NCBI RefSeq assembly: GCF_000682715.1
Contig: NZ_AWFH01000005.1
Location: forward strand, 36,949 to 100,948
DNA length: 64,000 bases
Reading direction: 5' to 3'
From: Hyphomonas atlantica corrig.
GTDB lineage: Bacteria; Pseudomonadota; Alphaproteobacteria; Caulobacterales; Hyphomonadaceae
The notes under the pieces were generated by a model, which saw nothing but the letters and a program-made list of their open reading frames with translations, was not told the DNA's origin and ran no database searches. The position numbers and the translations under genes were made by a program. Position 1 is the stretch's first letter; the number at the start of each line of letters is the position of its first letter. Shown in pieces: positions 44,930-54,651 of the stretch.

Positions 44930-44964
44930 AACCTGTAACTATTGCTACAGGTTGCGACTGTAAA
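44930..44964 (-). promoter_or_regulatory. Candidate trb promoter with overlapping operator
   Basis: On the minus strand TTTACA (44959-44964) and TAGTTA (44936-44941) are 17 bp apart. A perfect 8-nt inverted repeat, AACCTGTA at 44930-44937 and TACAGGTT at 44946-44953 (8-nt spacer), overlaps the -10 and spacer. This geometry suits a repressor controlling the trb genes. The -10 is a weak match, so the promoter itself is provisional. Confidence 0.5.
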
Positions 44965-45115
44965 AATCCCTCATGAGGAGAGTTTGAATAGTGATCAGAT
45001 GCTCAAATTATTCCCGTAAGATGCTGTTCATGCATTAAGTAATCTGCGCGTATGAATTCAGTCTTCAATTTCAGGTTGGCACTCATCTTGCTGAATTCCC
45101 CTGTGAAGGGAGCTG

Positions 45116-45967
45116 ATGATGAAGACTTTTACCTTGAGTTCGGAAGGCGTCCTGGCGCGCTACGATTACCTTTCGCGCCTGTCGCCTGATCGCTGGGCAT
45201 GGGAATATGCAAGGCGCAATCCCGACCTCAGACGCGATGCAGAGGCGCGGTCGGACGACGATGTATCTGAAATGAAAGCGCCTTGCGCCGATATTCGTCT
45301 CTTGAAGCCCCGCAACCCGCAGCGCCTCGCTCACCGCTGGGGCCTTATGTTCATGCCCGATCCAGACCTTAATGGGTTTGAAGCCGATGCGGTCTGGAAC
45401 AAGCATGTGTTTCCCGATCAGGTGGAAGTGAACTGCTCACCACGGGCGCCGGGCGAAAGCTGTGATATCTGGGACAGCACGGTTCCAATTTGCCAAATCA
45501 CCCACATTACCGATTTGCAGGCCCGCGAATTTCTTCTGATCCGCGGCAAGGGCTGCGTCGTGCAGGTGCGCTGCACCGGCGTTTCGATTCTGGGGCTCGA
45601 ACCTGTTCGGATGAAACTGACCATCTCTGATCTCAAAGCCTATGAGCGCAAACTGAAAGCGCAGAAAGCCGCACTTGCCCTGATCGAGGAAGGCAGCGTG
45701 CCCGAGGCGCCGCTCTGGACCAAAACCACGCAAATCCTGCGTGACGGTTTGGTCGCCCTCGATTGTCTTGAGCTTGGCATGTCACGGCGCGAAATCGCCA
45801 TTGTTCTCAACGGCAAAGCGGCCGTCGATGCCGAGTGGAGCGATGAAACCGGCACCATGCGGGACGCCATCCGCTACATTATCAAAAAGGCGGAGGGGCT
45901 GCGGGATGGCGGCTATCTGGTTGAACTTCTCGGCGCACAGCTGGGGTTTAATCAGCGTGCCGCATGA
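45116..45967 (+). CDS. DUF6499/DUF2285 regulatory protein
   Basis: Protein of 283 aa. N-terminal DUF6499-type segment (YDYLSRLSPDRWAWEYARRN) and C-terminal DUF2285 domain (about 190-280) with LDCLELGMSRREIAIVLNG and DAIRYIIKKAEGLRDGGYL, a helix-turn-helix-like pattern. DUF2285 proteins of related elements (such as MsiCTD/FseA) activate integrase-directionality genes. It is divergent from trbB and may set transfer or excision timing; this is inference. ATG at 45116 or 45119; GGGAG precedes both. Confidence 0.75.
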   Translation: MMKTFTLSSEGVLARYDYLSRLSPDRWAWEYARRNPDLRRDAEARSDDDVSEMKAPCADIRLLKPRNPQRLAHRWGLMFMPDPDLNGFEADAVWNKHVFPDQVEVNCSPRAPGESCDIWDSTVPICQITHITDLQAREFLLIRGKGCVVQVRCTGVSILGLEPVRMKLTISDLKAYERKLKAQKAALALIEEGSVPEAPLWTKTTQILRDGLVALDCLELGMSRREIAIVLNGKAAVDAEWSDETGTMRDAIRYIIKKAEGLRDGGYLVELLGAQLGFNQRAA

Positions 45968-45976
45968 GTGAAGTCT

Positions 45977-46216
45977 TCACTCATTGCGGGCAAGCTCTCT
46001 TAGAACGTCGCTCTTGCAGGTCTGATATGCCCGTCGCCTGAAGTCTCCGCCGCTCTTGAGTCTGGAAGCCGGTAGGATGAGTCCGCACTCGGCACGGACC
46101 GCTTCAGCTTCGATGACATCTAATGGTTGGAAAGCTTTTGGGGCCGACGCGCATCCCGCGAGCGAGGCGGCTAAGGTCCCCGTAATGAACAAGTTCCGCA
46201 AATTATTCATCGACAT
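45977..46216 (-). CDS. Small lipoprotein
   Basis: Protein of 79 aa with a signal peptide and lipobox (SLAGCA, Cys about residue 22), then 57 residues with two Cys (AECGLIL and TCKSD). No homology recognised. It converges on the DUF2285 gene (9-nt gap). Could be a small conjugation or entry-exclusion lipoprotein, but this is speculative. Confidence 0.5.
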   Translation of the reverse strand: MSMNNLRNLFITGTLAASLAGCASAPKAFQPLDVIEAEAVRAECGLILPASRLKSGGDFRRRAYQTCKSDVLRELARNE

Positions 46217-46329
46217 ACGTAGACTACTTTTGTGAATGATTACTTTTCAGTTTTAGTCAGAAACACTGAGCCGCGCTGGCGGCACCAGGGCGTTTGATTG
46301 AATTCGGCACCAGATGACCTTCAGTTTCA

Positions 46330-48339
46330 TCAATGCTCGCGATCCTGGAACGCAAGTAGTCGCAAAGCGTTGAACACGACGATCAAAGTTGAACCTTCGT
46401 GAATGAGGACAGCGGGCCCGATCCCGAGACCGAAAAGCGTCGCGGGAATAAGAAAGGCGACGATGCCGAGGCTCGCCCAAAGATTTTGCCGGATAATGCG
46501 ACTGGTCGCCCGGCTCAATCCGACGGCAAATGGCAGCGTTTCAAGATCATCAGCCATGAGGGCAATGTCAGCGGTCTCAAGCGCAACGTCTGAGCCCGCC
46601 GCTCCCATGGCAATACCGACAGTCGCATTAGCCATGGCAGGCGCATCATTGACGCCGTCCCCAACCATAGCGACGCCGCGGCCTTGCTTGAGCGATTTGA
46701 TCTTGGTGACTTTGTCATCGGGCATGAGATCGCCGAAGGCCTCGTCCAGCCCAACGTCTCGCGCGACAGCATCTGCCACATTCTGATTATCGCCCGAAAT
46801 CATCATCATGCGGGTCACACCGATGTCGCGCAGCCGCGCTATGACGCTTTTCGCGGCCTCGCGCGGCGTGTCCATCAGACCGATTACGCCCAGATAGCGC
46901 TCACCATGGCGCACAATCATCGTTGTGCGGCCATCGGCCGACAGCGAATTGACGCGCTCTGCCAAGTCCTCGGGCACTGGCTTGCCGTCCACCTCATCAA
47001 ACAAGGCCGATTTGCCGATATGCACAATCTGGCCATCATACATGGCGGAAACACCGCGACCGGTTATGCTTGTAAAATCGGTTGCGCTGTCGGGGATTGA
47101 TCCGAGGCGCCTTTTCGCATCGCGCACCACGGCCTCGGCCAGCGGATGATCACTCAGCGTTTCAACAGCGGCGCTAACCCTGAGCAAAGTGTCTTCATCG
47201 ACATCGCCGAAAGGCACAATATCCACTAGGCGCGGCTCGCCCTCCGTCAGTGTGCCTGTTTTGTCAAAGGCGATGGCGTCGAGCCGTCCGAGCGCCTCAA
47301 GCGGCGCGCCGCCCTTGATCAACACGCCGCCGCGCGCGGCGCGGGCCACGCCGGAGAGAATGGCGCTTGGGGTTGCAATGGCCAGCGCGCAGGGGCTTGC
47401 CGCCACCAATACAGCCATGGCTCGGTAGAAGCTTTCGGAAGCCGTCTCGTCCAAAACAAGGAAGGCCAGCGACGTAACAACCGCCAGAACAATGACGCAC
47501 GGCACAAATATGCGCTCGAACTTTTTGGTAAAACTCTGGGTCGGTGACTGGCGTGTTTCAGCCTCGCTCACCATGGTGACAACGCGGGCCAGCGTCGTCT
47601 CGCCCGACAATTTGGTCACTTCTATATCAAGACTGCCGGACCCATTGATTGACCCCGCGAACACGCGGCTTTCGGCCTTCAGCGCGTCAGGATTAGCAGC
47701 TGCCTTTTCGCGGTCAGCCACGGGTCTTTTGTCTACGGGCGCGCTTTCGCCTGTAATGGGCGCCTGATTGACGGCGCTTTGTCCGCTGACCACAAATCCG
47801 TCGGCTGGCAAGCGCTCATTGGAACGCACCACAACGACATCGCCGACAACTAACTCGTCAATCGCAATGGTTTCTGTCGTCTCACCCCTACGGACAAGCG
47901 CCTCATCCGGAGTGAGATCCGACAAAGCCGAAATCGCATTGCGCGCCCGGGCCATGGCATAGTTTTCAAGGGCATGGCCAATGGCAAACAGGAAGAGAAG
48001 AAAAGCACCTTCCGCCCATTCGCCGAGAATGGCGGCGCCCGTAGCAGCCACCAGCATCAGAAAGTCGATCTGAAACTGGCCTTTGAGTATTTTACCCATG
48101 GCCTCACGCAGCACGAAATAACCGCCGAAAAAGTAAGCCGCGAGCAGGAAGCCAAATCCGATGGGGTCCGGTAGAAACCCAAGTTTGGGTCCGAGCCAGC
48201 CTGCCAGCAGGCAAAGTCCAGCTAGCCCGGCAAAGATGATTTCCGCGCGCGGGCCCACTATACGGCTAATGACATCGCCATGGTCATGACCATGACTGTC
48301 AGTGTCATGATCATGATTTGAGTGTTTCGGGGGTGACAT
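46330..48339 (-). CDS. czcP: P1B-4-type heavy-metal ATPase (CzcP-like)
   Basis: Copper-independent metal export ATPase of about 669 aa. The N-terminus is His/Asp rich (KHSNHDHDTDSHGHDHGD) and lacks a Cys-type HMA domain. The TM metal site is SPCALA and the later TM has IHEGST, both hallmarks of the P1B-4 class that exports Co, Zn or Cd. The catalytic motif is DKTGTLTEG; GDGVND closes the active site. I chose the ATG at 48339, with GGAGA upstream, rather than the TTG 12 nt earlier. Last gene of the czc operon. Confidence 0.85.
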   Translation of the reverse strand: MSPPKHSNHDHDTDSHGHDHGDVISRIVGPRAEIIFAGLAGLCLLAGWLGPKLGFLPDPIGFGFLLAAYFFGGYFVLREAMGKILKGQFQIDFLMLVAATGAAILGEWAEGAFLLFLFAIGHALENYAMARARNAISALSDLTPDEALVRRGETTETIAIDELVVGDVVVVRSNERLPADGFVVSGQSAVNQAPITGESAPVDKRPVADREKAAANPDALKAESRVFAGSINGSGSLDIEVTKLSGETTLARVVTMVSEAETRQSPTQSFTKKFERIFVPCVIVLAVVTSLAFLVLDETASESFYRAMAVLVAASPCALAIATPSAILSGVARAARGGVLIKGGAPLEALGRLDAIAFDKTGTLTEGEPRLVDIVPFGDVDEDTLLRVSAAVETLSDHPLAEAVVRDAKRRLGSIPDSATDFTSITGRGVSAMYDGQIVHIGKSALFDEVDGKPVPEDLAERVNSLSADGRTTMIVRHGERYLGVIGLMDTPREAAKSVIARLRDIGVTRMMMISGDNQNVADAVARDVGLDEAFGDLMPDDKVTKIKSLKQGRGVAMVGDGVNDAPAMANATVGIAMGAAGSDVALETADIALMADDLETLPFAVGLSRATSRIIRQNLWASLGIVAFLIPATLFGLGIGPAVLIHEGSTLIVVFNALRLLAFQDREH

Positions 48340-48394
48340 AAGCGTCTCCAAAAAAGTGACGCCTTGGCGGATTACACCGCCAAGGCGGAGTGAT

Positions 48395-51300
48395 TTATTC
48401 CGCTGGCACAGTTTCGGGGTTGTGCCGTGTTTCCAGTAGCGAATGATGCGAGTCAGGTTTTGGCGAGAACCACCGATGCAATGCCGGCATCACGAGCAGC
48501 GTCAGCAGAGTTGAAGAGACAAGCCCGCCTGTGACGACAGTTGCCAGAGGCCGCTGTACTTCGGCGCCGACGCCAGTCGCAAACAGCAAGGGCGCAAGTC
48601 CCAAAGCGGTTGTCATCGCCGTCATCAGAACGGGTCTGGCGCGCATCCCAGCCGCATCGATTGCGAGCGCATCCCGGTCCCGCCCGGCGCGGGCGAAATC
48701 ATCCATGAAGCTCACCAGGACCATCCCGTTGCCAAGTGCGATACCAAACAACGCGATGAAACCAACCGTCGCGGGAACCGAGACAGGCAGGCCTGTAATC
48801 CAGAGTGCGAGCGCGCCTCCGGTTAACGCCAGGGGGATGTTCAGCAGTATGAGAATTGCCGATTTAAGCCGTCCGAATGTCAGTAGCAGGATCAGCAATA
48901 CAATGCCGAGCGTGATTGGTATCACAACTGCGAACCGAGCATTGGCCTGTTGCTGCAATTCAAACTGACCGCCCCAGACAACGCGGTAGCCTGCAGGCAG
49001 GTCAAGATTGGCGTCCGTCAGAGCTTGCGCCTCCGTTACAAAAGACCCGATGTCACGGCCCCGCACATTGGATTGGACAGTGATAAAGCGCTCGCCATCC
49101 TCTCGCGTGATCTGGCGCGGACCAATCACGGTCTCGATAGTGGCCACGCTTTCCAGCGTGACACGTGCGCCGGTCGGCGATTCCAGCACCAAACGGCGGA
49201 TGGCTTCGGCTGTATCGCGGCTCTCTTCATGAAACCGCACGACGATCGGGAATTGCCGAACGCCTTCAAACAGAGCGCCGGCTTCTGCGCCGCCGACCGA
49301 GGTCCGCAAGGCGTCAAGCGCGTCCTCAACATCGAGACCATACCGCCCGAGGGCCGCGCGATCGACACGCACCACGAGTTGTGGCGCCCCTGTAATCTGG
49401 TCAGCCTGAACTTCAGCTGCCCCATCGACCTGTTGCAAGATGGCCTGTAGCTCTTGTGACTTTTTCAACAGGACATCACTGTCCGGCCCGAAAATTTTCA
49501 CGGCAAGTTCTGCGCGCGTCCCGGTCAAAAGCTCATCAACAGACATCGCGATAGGTTGACCGATATTGACGACAATACCGGGCACACCTTCGAGATTTTC
49601 CGATATCGCTGTGCGCAAGTTCTCCGGCGACAAGCCTTTGCGCCACTCCGACCTCGGATTGAGTTCAACAAAAGCTTCCGCACTATTGGTCGGGTCGGCG
49701 TGGGCCCCGACCTCACCGCGACCGATTCGGGTCACGATAGACTTGATTTCCGGAAAGGCCGTCAGAAGCCTTTTCTCAACGCGGGTGGTCGTTTCCGCCG
49801 CTTCTGTCAAAGAGATAGATGGTGCCATGGTCACGCGGAGTAGAACATCACCTTCTTCAAGCGAAGGAGTAAATTCAGACCCGAGGCGCGATCCGGCCAG
49901 TCCGCCCGCTACGAGGAGGATGGCGGCCAGAGCAATCGCCGCCAAACGCTGGCGAACGAAGAATCCGGCGGCTTGGCTGACCGTGCGGGCAATCCATCCC
50001 GGACGGTCCTCACGCGGCTTTTTGCTCCGACGCATGACCCCATTTGCGAGCGATGGCGCAATCAGCGCGGCGTAGAACAATGACCCCGTCATGGCGAGCG
50101 CCGCGGAGGCTGCCAGAGGCCGGAAGGTTTTACCTTCCACGCCTTGCAGCGAGAAAAGCGGCAGAAAGACGACGATCACCACCGCAACGGCCGCAATTAG
50201 CGGCGCTATGACTTCCGCAGCCGAGCGCGCCACAACATCTCTCTGATCGACAGACGGATCGCTTTCCCGGAATCCCCGGTCGACATTTTCTGCGATGACG
50301 ATAGCCCCATCCACCATCATGCCAATGGCAATGGCCACGCCGCCCAGCGACATGAGGTTGGCACTGATGCCGAGCCATTGCATCGCGATGAAGGCAAAGC
50401 CCACGGAAAATGGAATAGAAAGGACAACAACCAGGCTTGGACGCCAGCCGCCCAGAAAGACGAAAACGACCAGTGCGACGAGTAGCGCGCCCTGCCACAG
50501 CGCCGTTGTCACCGTGGCGGCAGCTTTGTTGACCAGTGTTCCCTGATCATAATAGGGCACGGCGTTGACGCCTTCCGGCAGGTTTTTGTTGATTTCCTCA
50601 AAGCGTGTCTGAACGCGCGCAATCACATCGGACGTATTGGCGCCATAGAGTTTGAGCACCAGTCCCGCGACCACTTCACCTTCGCCATTGGCGGTGGCCA
50701 GGCCCTGGCGTACCCCGCCGCCGACAATGATTTCACCGAGGTCGCGTACCCGCACGGGGCGGCCATCATCGACATTGACGACAATTTCCGCAAGATCTTC
50801 AACCGATCGCGCCAGTCCGACGCCGCGGACCGTATATTGCTCGGCCCCGATTTCGAGAAATTGTGCGCCTTCGGTCTTGTTGCCGCGCTCAAGGGCGGTC
50901 ATCACATCACCAATCTGGATGTCGTAAGCCAATAGCGCGTCCGGATCGAGCCTGACCTGATACTGCTTTTCATAACCGCCAAGTGACAGCACTTCGGTGA
51001 CGCCGGGCACAGTCTGAAGCTGGTATTTGATGATCCAGTCCTGGATTTCGCGCATTTCTACAAGATCGCGCGCGCCGGTCTCATCTTCGAGACGGAAATA
51101 GAGAATAATCCCTAGACCTGTTGAAATCGGCCCCATTTGCGGGTCACCAAAGCCATCGGGGATATTGCCGCGCGCTTCGGCGAGGCGTTCACCAACAACC
51201 TGGCGCGCAAAATAGACATCCGTGCCGTCTTCAAAATAGATGTTAACGACGGACAGTCCAAAGTTTGAGACCGAGCGCATATGGTCTAGCTTTGGCAAGC

Positions 51301-51520
51301 CGGACATGGCGGTCTCGATTGGATAGGTCACGTAGCGCTCCACCTCTTCTGGGGCGAGGCCTTCGGTTTCTGTGAAGACCTGAACGAGTGAGGGTGTCAC
51401 ATCGGGAAAGGCGTCAACGGGTAGCGCCTTGAACGCGAATAATCCGCCAAGGGTCATGGCGAGCGCCGCGATGGCGGCGAGCAGCCGCCCTCCGGCGATA
51501 CGGTGCATTAAATTTATCAT
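48395..51520 (-). CDS. czcA: CzcA/CusA-type RND efflux pump
   Basis: Inner-membrane heavy-metal RND pump of 1041 aa with 12 TM segments and two large periplasmic loops (TEGLAPEEVERYVTYPIETA near the start). The TM4 proton-relay motif reads AIGMMVDGAIVIAEN: the second Asp and the Glu are kept but the first Asp of the DFG...DGA...EN pattern is Ala. This sits between the divalent (CzcA) and monovalent (CusA) patterns, so the metal is not certain. ATG at 51520 follows the adaptor stop by 10 nt. Confidence 0.88.
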   Translation of the reverse strand: MINLMHRIAGGRLLAAIAALAMTLGGLFAFKALPVDAFPDVTPSLVQVFTETEGLAPEEVERYVTYPIETAMSGLPKLDHMRSVSNFGLSVVNIYFEDGTDVYFARQVVGERLAEARGNIPDGFGDPQMGPISTGLGIILYFRLEDETGARDLVEMREIQDWIIKYQLQTVPGVTEVLSLGGYEKQYQVRLDPDALLAYDIQIGDVMTALERGNKTEGAQFLEIGAEQYTVRGVGLARSVEDLAEIVVNVDDGRPVRVRDLGEIIVGGGVRQGLATANGEGEVVAGLVLKLYGANTSDVIARVQTRFEEINKNLPEGVNAVPYYDQGTLVNKAAATVTTALWQGALLVALVVFVFLGGWRPSLVVVLSIPFSVGFAFIAMQWLGISANLMSLGGVAIAIGMMVDGAIVIAENVDRGFRESDPSVDQRDVVARSAAEVIAPLIAAVAVVIVVFLPLFSLQGVEGKTFRPLAASAALAMTGSLFYAALIAPSLANGVMRRSKKPREDRPGWIARTVSQAAGFFVRQRLAAIALAAILLVAGGLAGSRLGSEFTPSLEEGDVLLRVTMAPSISLTEAAETTTRVEKRLLTAFPEIKSIVTRIGRGEVGAHADPTNSAEAFVELNPRSEWRKGLSPENLRTAISENLEGVPGIVVNIGQPIAMSVDELLTGTRAELAVKIFGPDSDVLLKKSQELQAILQQVDGAAEVQADQITGAPQLVVRVDRAALGRYGLDVEDALDALRTSVGGAEAGALFEGVRQFPIVVRFHEESRDTAEAIRRLVLESPTGARVTLESVATIETVIGPRQITREDGERFITVQSNVRGRDIGSFVTEAQALTDANLDLPAGYRVVWGGQFELQQQANARFAVVIPITLGIVLLILLLTFGRLKSAILILLNIPLALTGGALALWITGLPVSVPATVGFIALFGIALGNGMVLVSFMDDFARAGRDRDALAIDAAGMRARPVLMTAMTTALGLAPLLFATGVGAEVQRPLATVVTGGLVSSTLLTLLVMPALHRWFSPKPDSHHSLLETRHNPETVPAE

Positions 51521-51530
51521 ATCAAATGTC

Positions 51531-52865
51531 CTAGTGGCCGTGGCCATCGCCAAAGGCGTCTTTTTCGAGTTGAGCTTTGAGGGTGAAGGCACCGTCTGTC
51601 ACGACTGCCTCACCCGCCATTAGGCCGGAGCGGATTTCCACAAACCCGCCGGATTTGGTGCCTGTCATCACTGCGCGCGGTGCATAGCCGCCCTCGACAG
51701 GGACGAACACGGAAGGTCTGTCTTCAACCAATTGAATGGCTGCTTCCGGTACGCGCAAAACCTGCTCAGATGTGCCAACACTGAGATCGGCCGTGACATA
51801 CTGACCAGGTCGCAGTGTGCCATCCGGGTTGTCAACGATCACGCGGGCCGTCGCGGTGCGTGACGTTTCGCTGATGACCGGCAAGACAAAGGCAATTGTG
51901 GACTGCGCAAGGATTTCACCGCTGTCGGTTTTTAGCGCGACAGGAGCGCCGACGCGAATGCGGGCGATGTCCTGTTTGTAAACGGCAATATCCGCCCAGA
52001 CGACACTATCGTCGACAAGGGTGAACAGCGGATCAGCGCCGGCATCCCCGGCTGAGACCGTTTCGCCCAGCATGACCGTGCGGCGCACCACCGTTCCGGC
52101 AATCGGCGCTGTCAGATAGGCATTGGCATTATCGCCGTCAGCCGCCGTGGAAATGCGCTCCAGTGCGGCATGACTGACACCTGCGGCATGGAGCTCATTT
52201 TCAGCCGCGTCACTATCGGCTTTCGCAGCTTCAAATTCCGCCCGCGCGGCTTGCAAATCGGCTTCCGAGGTGATCTTGTCCGCAAACAGTTTTTCCTCGC
52301 GGGCCAGCGCCTGACTGGCCAGAGCTTTGCGCGTTTCCGCCGTGAGCCAAGCGGCTTTCAGACCTGCGAGTTCACGGCTCTTGATCAGCGCCAGCGTATC
52401 GCCGCGTGCCACGTGATCCCCTTCGCTCGCATAGAGTTTGCCAATTACGCCGCTGACCTTGGGCGAGACATTGGCAACACGATCAGCGTCAAAGCGGATT
52501 TCGGCCGGAAGGCTGAGAGATTGCGCAATCGCCCCCTCTGCAACAATTGCTGTTTCAATACCGGCCTCAGTGGCCGCGTCCTGGGTTAGTTTTACAACGT
52601 CGCCTTCGGATTCACTATGATCATCATGGCCGTCAGGCTCGCCGTCACTTTCCGCATGATCGTCATGCTCATCATCTTGATCGGTCTCGCCATGGTCATC
52701 GTGATCCGCTTTTTCTTCGGCATGATCATCGTGATCATCGTGATCAGCGGTCGCGGCGGAGGTTTCGCTAGCGACCCGATTTGTATCCGGGGTTGCATTG
52801 CCGCATCCCGCCAAAATCACGGCCAGAACCATCATGGTCGTTGGCAAAATATGTGTCTGTTTCAT
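51531..52865 (-). CDS. czcB: CzcB-type periplasmic adaptor with His/Asp-rich N-terminus
   Basis: Membrane fusion protein of 444 aa. A lipobox (ILAGCG, about residue 22) is followed by a 60-residue His/Asp/Glu stretch (about 45-105: DHDDHDDHAEE..., EHDDHAES) likely to bind metal ions, then the barrel-sandwich and hairpin (AASEGDHVARGDTLALIKS) typical of adaptors. C-terminus ends FGDGHGH. Its start overlaps the czcC stop by 4 nt. Confidence 0.9.
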   Translation of the reverse strand: MKQTHILPTTMMVLAVILAGCGNATPDTNRVASETSAATADHDDHDDHAEEKADHDDHGETDQDDEHDDHAESDGEPDGHDDHSESEGDVVKLTQDAATEAGIETAIVAEGAIAQSLSLPAEIRFDADRVANVSPKVSGVIGKLYASEGDHVARGDTLALIKSRELAGLKAAWLTAETRKALASQALAREEKLFADKITSEADLQAARAEFEAAKADSDAAENELHAAGVSHAALERISTAADGDNANAYLTAPIAGTVVRRTVMLGETVSAGDAGADPLFTLVDDSVVWADIAVYKQDIARIRVGAPVALKTDSGEILAQSTIAFVLPVISETSRTATARVIVDNPDGTLRPGQYVTADLSVGTSEQVLRVPEAAIQLVEDRPSVFVPVEGGYAPRAVMTGTKSGGFVEIRSGLMAGEAVVTDGAFTLKAQLEKDAFGDGHGH

Positions 52866-54154
52866 TGGAAGTCTCCATTAAACGGGGCGGCACCGATCAG
52901 GCTTTTGAGACGCATGAGGTCCGCATTAAGGGTACGCCGCGCGTCAATTACGCTGACGCCTGCCTCGATCAGCCCTTTACGGGTATCGAGCGTTGATGTG
53001 AGGTCAAACCGGCCTGCCGCGTAGCCTTCAACAGATGCGTCGTAGGCGGAACGGGCCGCAGGTAGCGCCTCCTGTTCGAGTAGCGTCAGCCGGGCCTCGG
53101 CGGCGCGCACCCGCGCGGCGGCGGCCTGTTGCTGCGACCGCAATCTGGCCTCAACGGCGACGGCGCTGATACGTTCGGCATCGGCGCGATAACCCGCTGC
53201 GCGAGCGGCGTCGCGGTTACGGTCAAAAAGCGGAATCGGCACGGTGACCCCGACCAGGAGCGCATTGTCGCCGGTCTCTTCAAATTGGCGAACGCCCGCA
53301 CTAACCGTGACATCAGGAATACCGGCCGCGCGGGCGGCGTCCTGCTCAGCGTCGCGGGCTGTTGCTCCAGCTTTAGCCGCGGCGAGCGCCGGGTGCTCGT
53401 CAAGCCCGCGCGTCTTTGAGAGTATTTCACTTTCATCAGACAATATGGCGCGCGGGGGCGCAAAAACCGGCGTTGAGCTTCCCCAAAGCGCGGCGAGTTC
53501 ATAGCGGCGTTGATCAATTTCAGCGTCTGCGGCAAGTGCGGCGGCTTTGAGTGCAGCCGCATCTGCCTCGGCGCGCGAGCGCTCCGGCGGGGCGGCCGCG
53601 CCGGCCTCAACACGTTTCGCAACGGTTTCAGCCAAAGACACGGCGAGATCCGCCGACTCCCGTGCCAGCGCTGCGAGTTCTGTCGCGGCGATCAGGTCAT
53701 GATAGAGCAGCGCTGCTTCTAGCTCGGTCTCTCTTAATATGACGCGGCATTCAGCGTCGGCGAGCGCTGCCCGCGCCCGCGCGGCACGCTCGCGCTTGGC
53801 TCTTTTACCTCCAAGCTGGAATGTCTGCTCAATGGCGAGCGTGGTTTCGGTTTGGTCAAACCCGTTGAGCGGTCCGGTGCCTGAGAAGTTTTCAATTTCC
53901 AGTCCGATTGACGGATTAAGACGGCGCCCAGCCTGATCGGCTTCGGCTGCGCTGGCGCGCGTCTCCAGTGCGGCCCGGCGGACATCCGGGGACGCATGAC
54001 GGATTTGCATGAGCGCCATAGTGAGGGTTAGCGGCGCATCGGGCACGATGGTCGGCGCGCTGCCTGTTGGCCCGTTGCACGGGGCCGCGACCGCTGTGCC
54101 TGCAAAGGCAGCCGCGATCAGGACGCAGAGTGCGCCCTGTTTGAATTTTGGCAT
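52862..54154 (-). CDS. czcC: CzcC-type TolC-family outer-membrane channel
   Basis: Outer-membrane factor of 430 aa. Signal peptide (MPKFKQGALCVLIAAAFAGTAVA), then two OEP repeats with long helices and Ala-rich coils, and GRRLNPSIGLEIENFSG near the start, as in CzcC/CusC. Together with CzcA and CzcB it makes the tripartite metal pump. The start lies 74 nt after the His-rich protein gene. Confidence 0.88.
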   Translation of the reverse strand: MPKFKQGALCVLIAAAFAGTAVAAPCNGPTGSAPTIVPDAPLTLTMALMQIRHASPDVRRAALETRASAAEADQAGRRLNPSIGLEIENFSGTGPLNGFDQTETTLAIEQTFQLGGKRAKRERAARARAALADAECRVILRETELEAALLYHDLIAATELAALARESADLAVSLAETVAKRVEAGAAAPPERSRAEADAAALKAAALAADAEIDQRRYELAALWGSSTPVFAPPRAILSDESEILSKTRGLDEHPALAAAKAGATARDAEQDAARAAGIPDVTVSAGVRQFEETGDNALLVGVTVPIPLFDRNRDAARAAGYRADAERISAVAVEARLRSQQQAAAARVRAAEARLTLLEQEALPAARSAYDASVEGYAAGRFDLTSTLDTRKGLIEAGVSVIDARRTLNADLMRLKSLIGAAPFNGDFQ

Positions 54155-54228
54155 GGGATATTCTTCCTTGTGATAACCTGAATCGACATCAAACCCACGC
54201 GCAAAAGGCGCGGATTCAGAGAGTCAGG
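54155..54228. repeat. Inverted repeats between the His-rich gene and czcC
   Basis: CGCGC (54198-54202) and GCGCG (54208-54212) form a tight hairpin; AACCTGA near 54175 and TCAGGTT at 54224-54230 form a wider one. In the transcript this lies between two genes of one operon, and may attenuate or stabilise expression of czcC. Confidence 0.4.
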
Positions 54229-54597
54229 TTAGGCACGCGGAGGACGATAAAGACCGTGAGGACCAGCGCGCGGAACGTGCTGGTCTGCGCCGGGGCGAAG
54301 CCCCGATGTAGCTGATAAAGCGTAAGAGAAGGTCAGGCTGTTCATACCCACCATATGCAAATGGCATGGCCCGCAGCTATGAGTATGATGTTTGTGGGCC
54401 GGACGCTGCTCACTATCATCATTTTCAGTGTCACCGATTTCGGCGGCATGATGCGCTTCAGCGTCTGCGGTCATACAGGCAATCTCTTCAGCGTCCACAG
54501 GATGAATATCGGCCGCCGTTGCACCCATACCAAGGGTCACGCTCAACATGAGCGCAAGCCAAAACCTGGCGGTGCATATGACGGTTACAATTTTCAT
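54229..54597 (-). CDS. Secreted His/Cys-rich metal-binding protein
   Basis: Protein of 122 aa with a signal peptide (about 1-28) and a His-rich core: AEAHHAAEIGDTENDD, then HKHHTHSCGPCHLH with CGPC, suited to Zn, Co or Cd. DUF2946-like in general form. It heads the czcCBA-czcP genes, after the lipoprotein gene, so a periplasmic metal buffer is likely. Metal specificity is unknown. Confidence 0.7.
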   Translation of the reverse strand: MKIVTVICTARFWLALMLSVTLGMGATAADIHPVDAEEIACMTADAEAHHAAEIGDTENDDSEQRPAHKHHTHSCGPCHLHMVGMNSLTFSYALSATSGLRPGADQHVPRAGPHGLYRPPRA

Positions 54598-54651
54598 TCG
54601 CTCAACGACTATCCAATTTCATTGTCAAAATCATTAAATCTATTCATTTAT

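Larger units (their letters stand above)
44801..45115. other. 315-bp regulatory region between trbB and the DUF2285 gene
   Basis: Divergent promoter region of the conjugation operon and the DUF2285 regulator. It contains two inverted repeats (44815-44836 and 44930-44953), listed separately, and is clearly richer in A+T towards the DUF2285 gene. No ORF was found. Confidence 0.6.
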
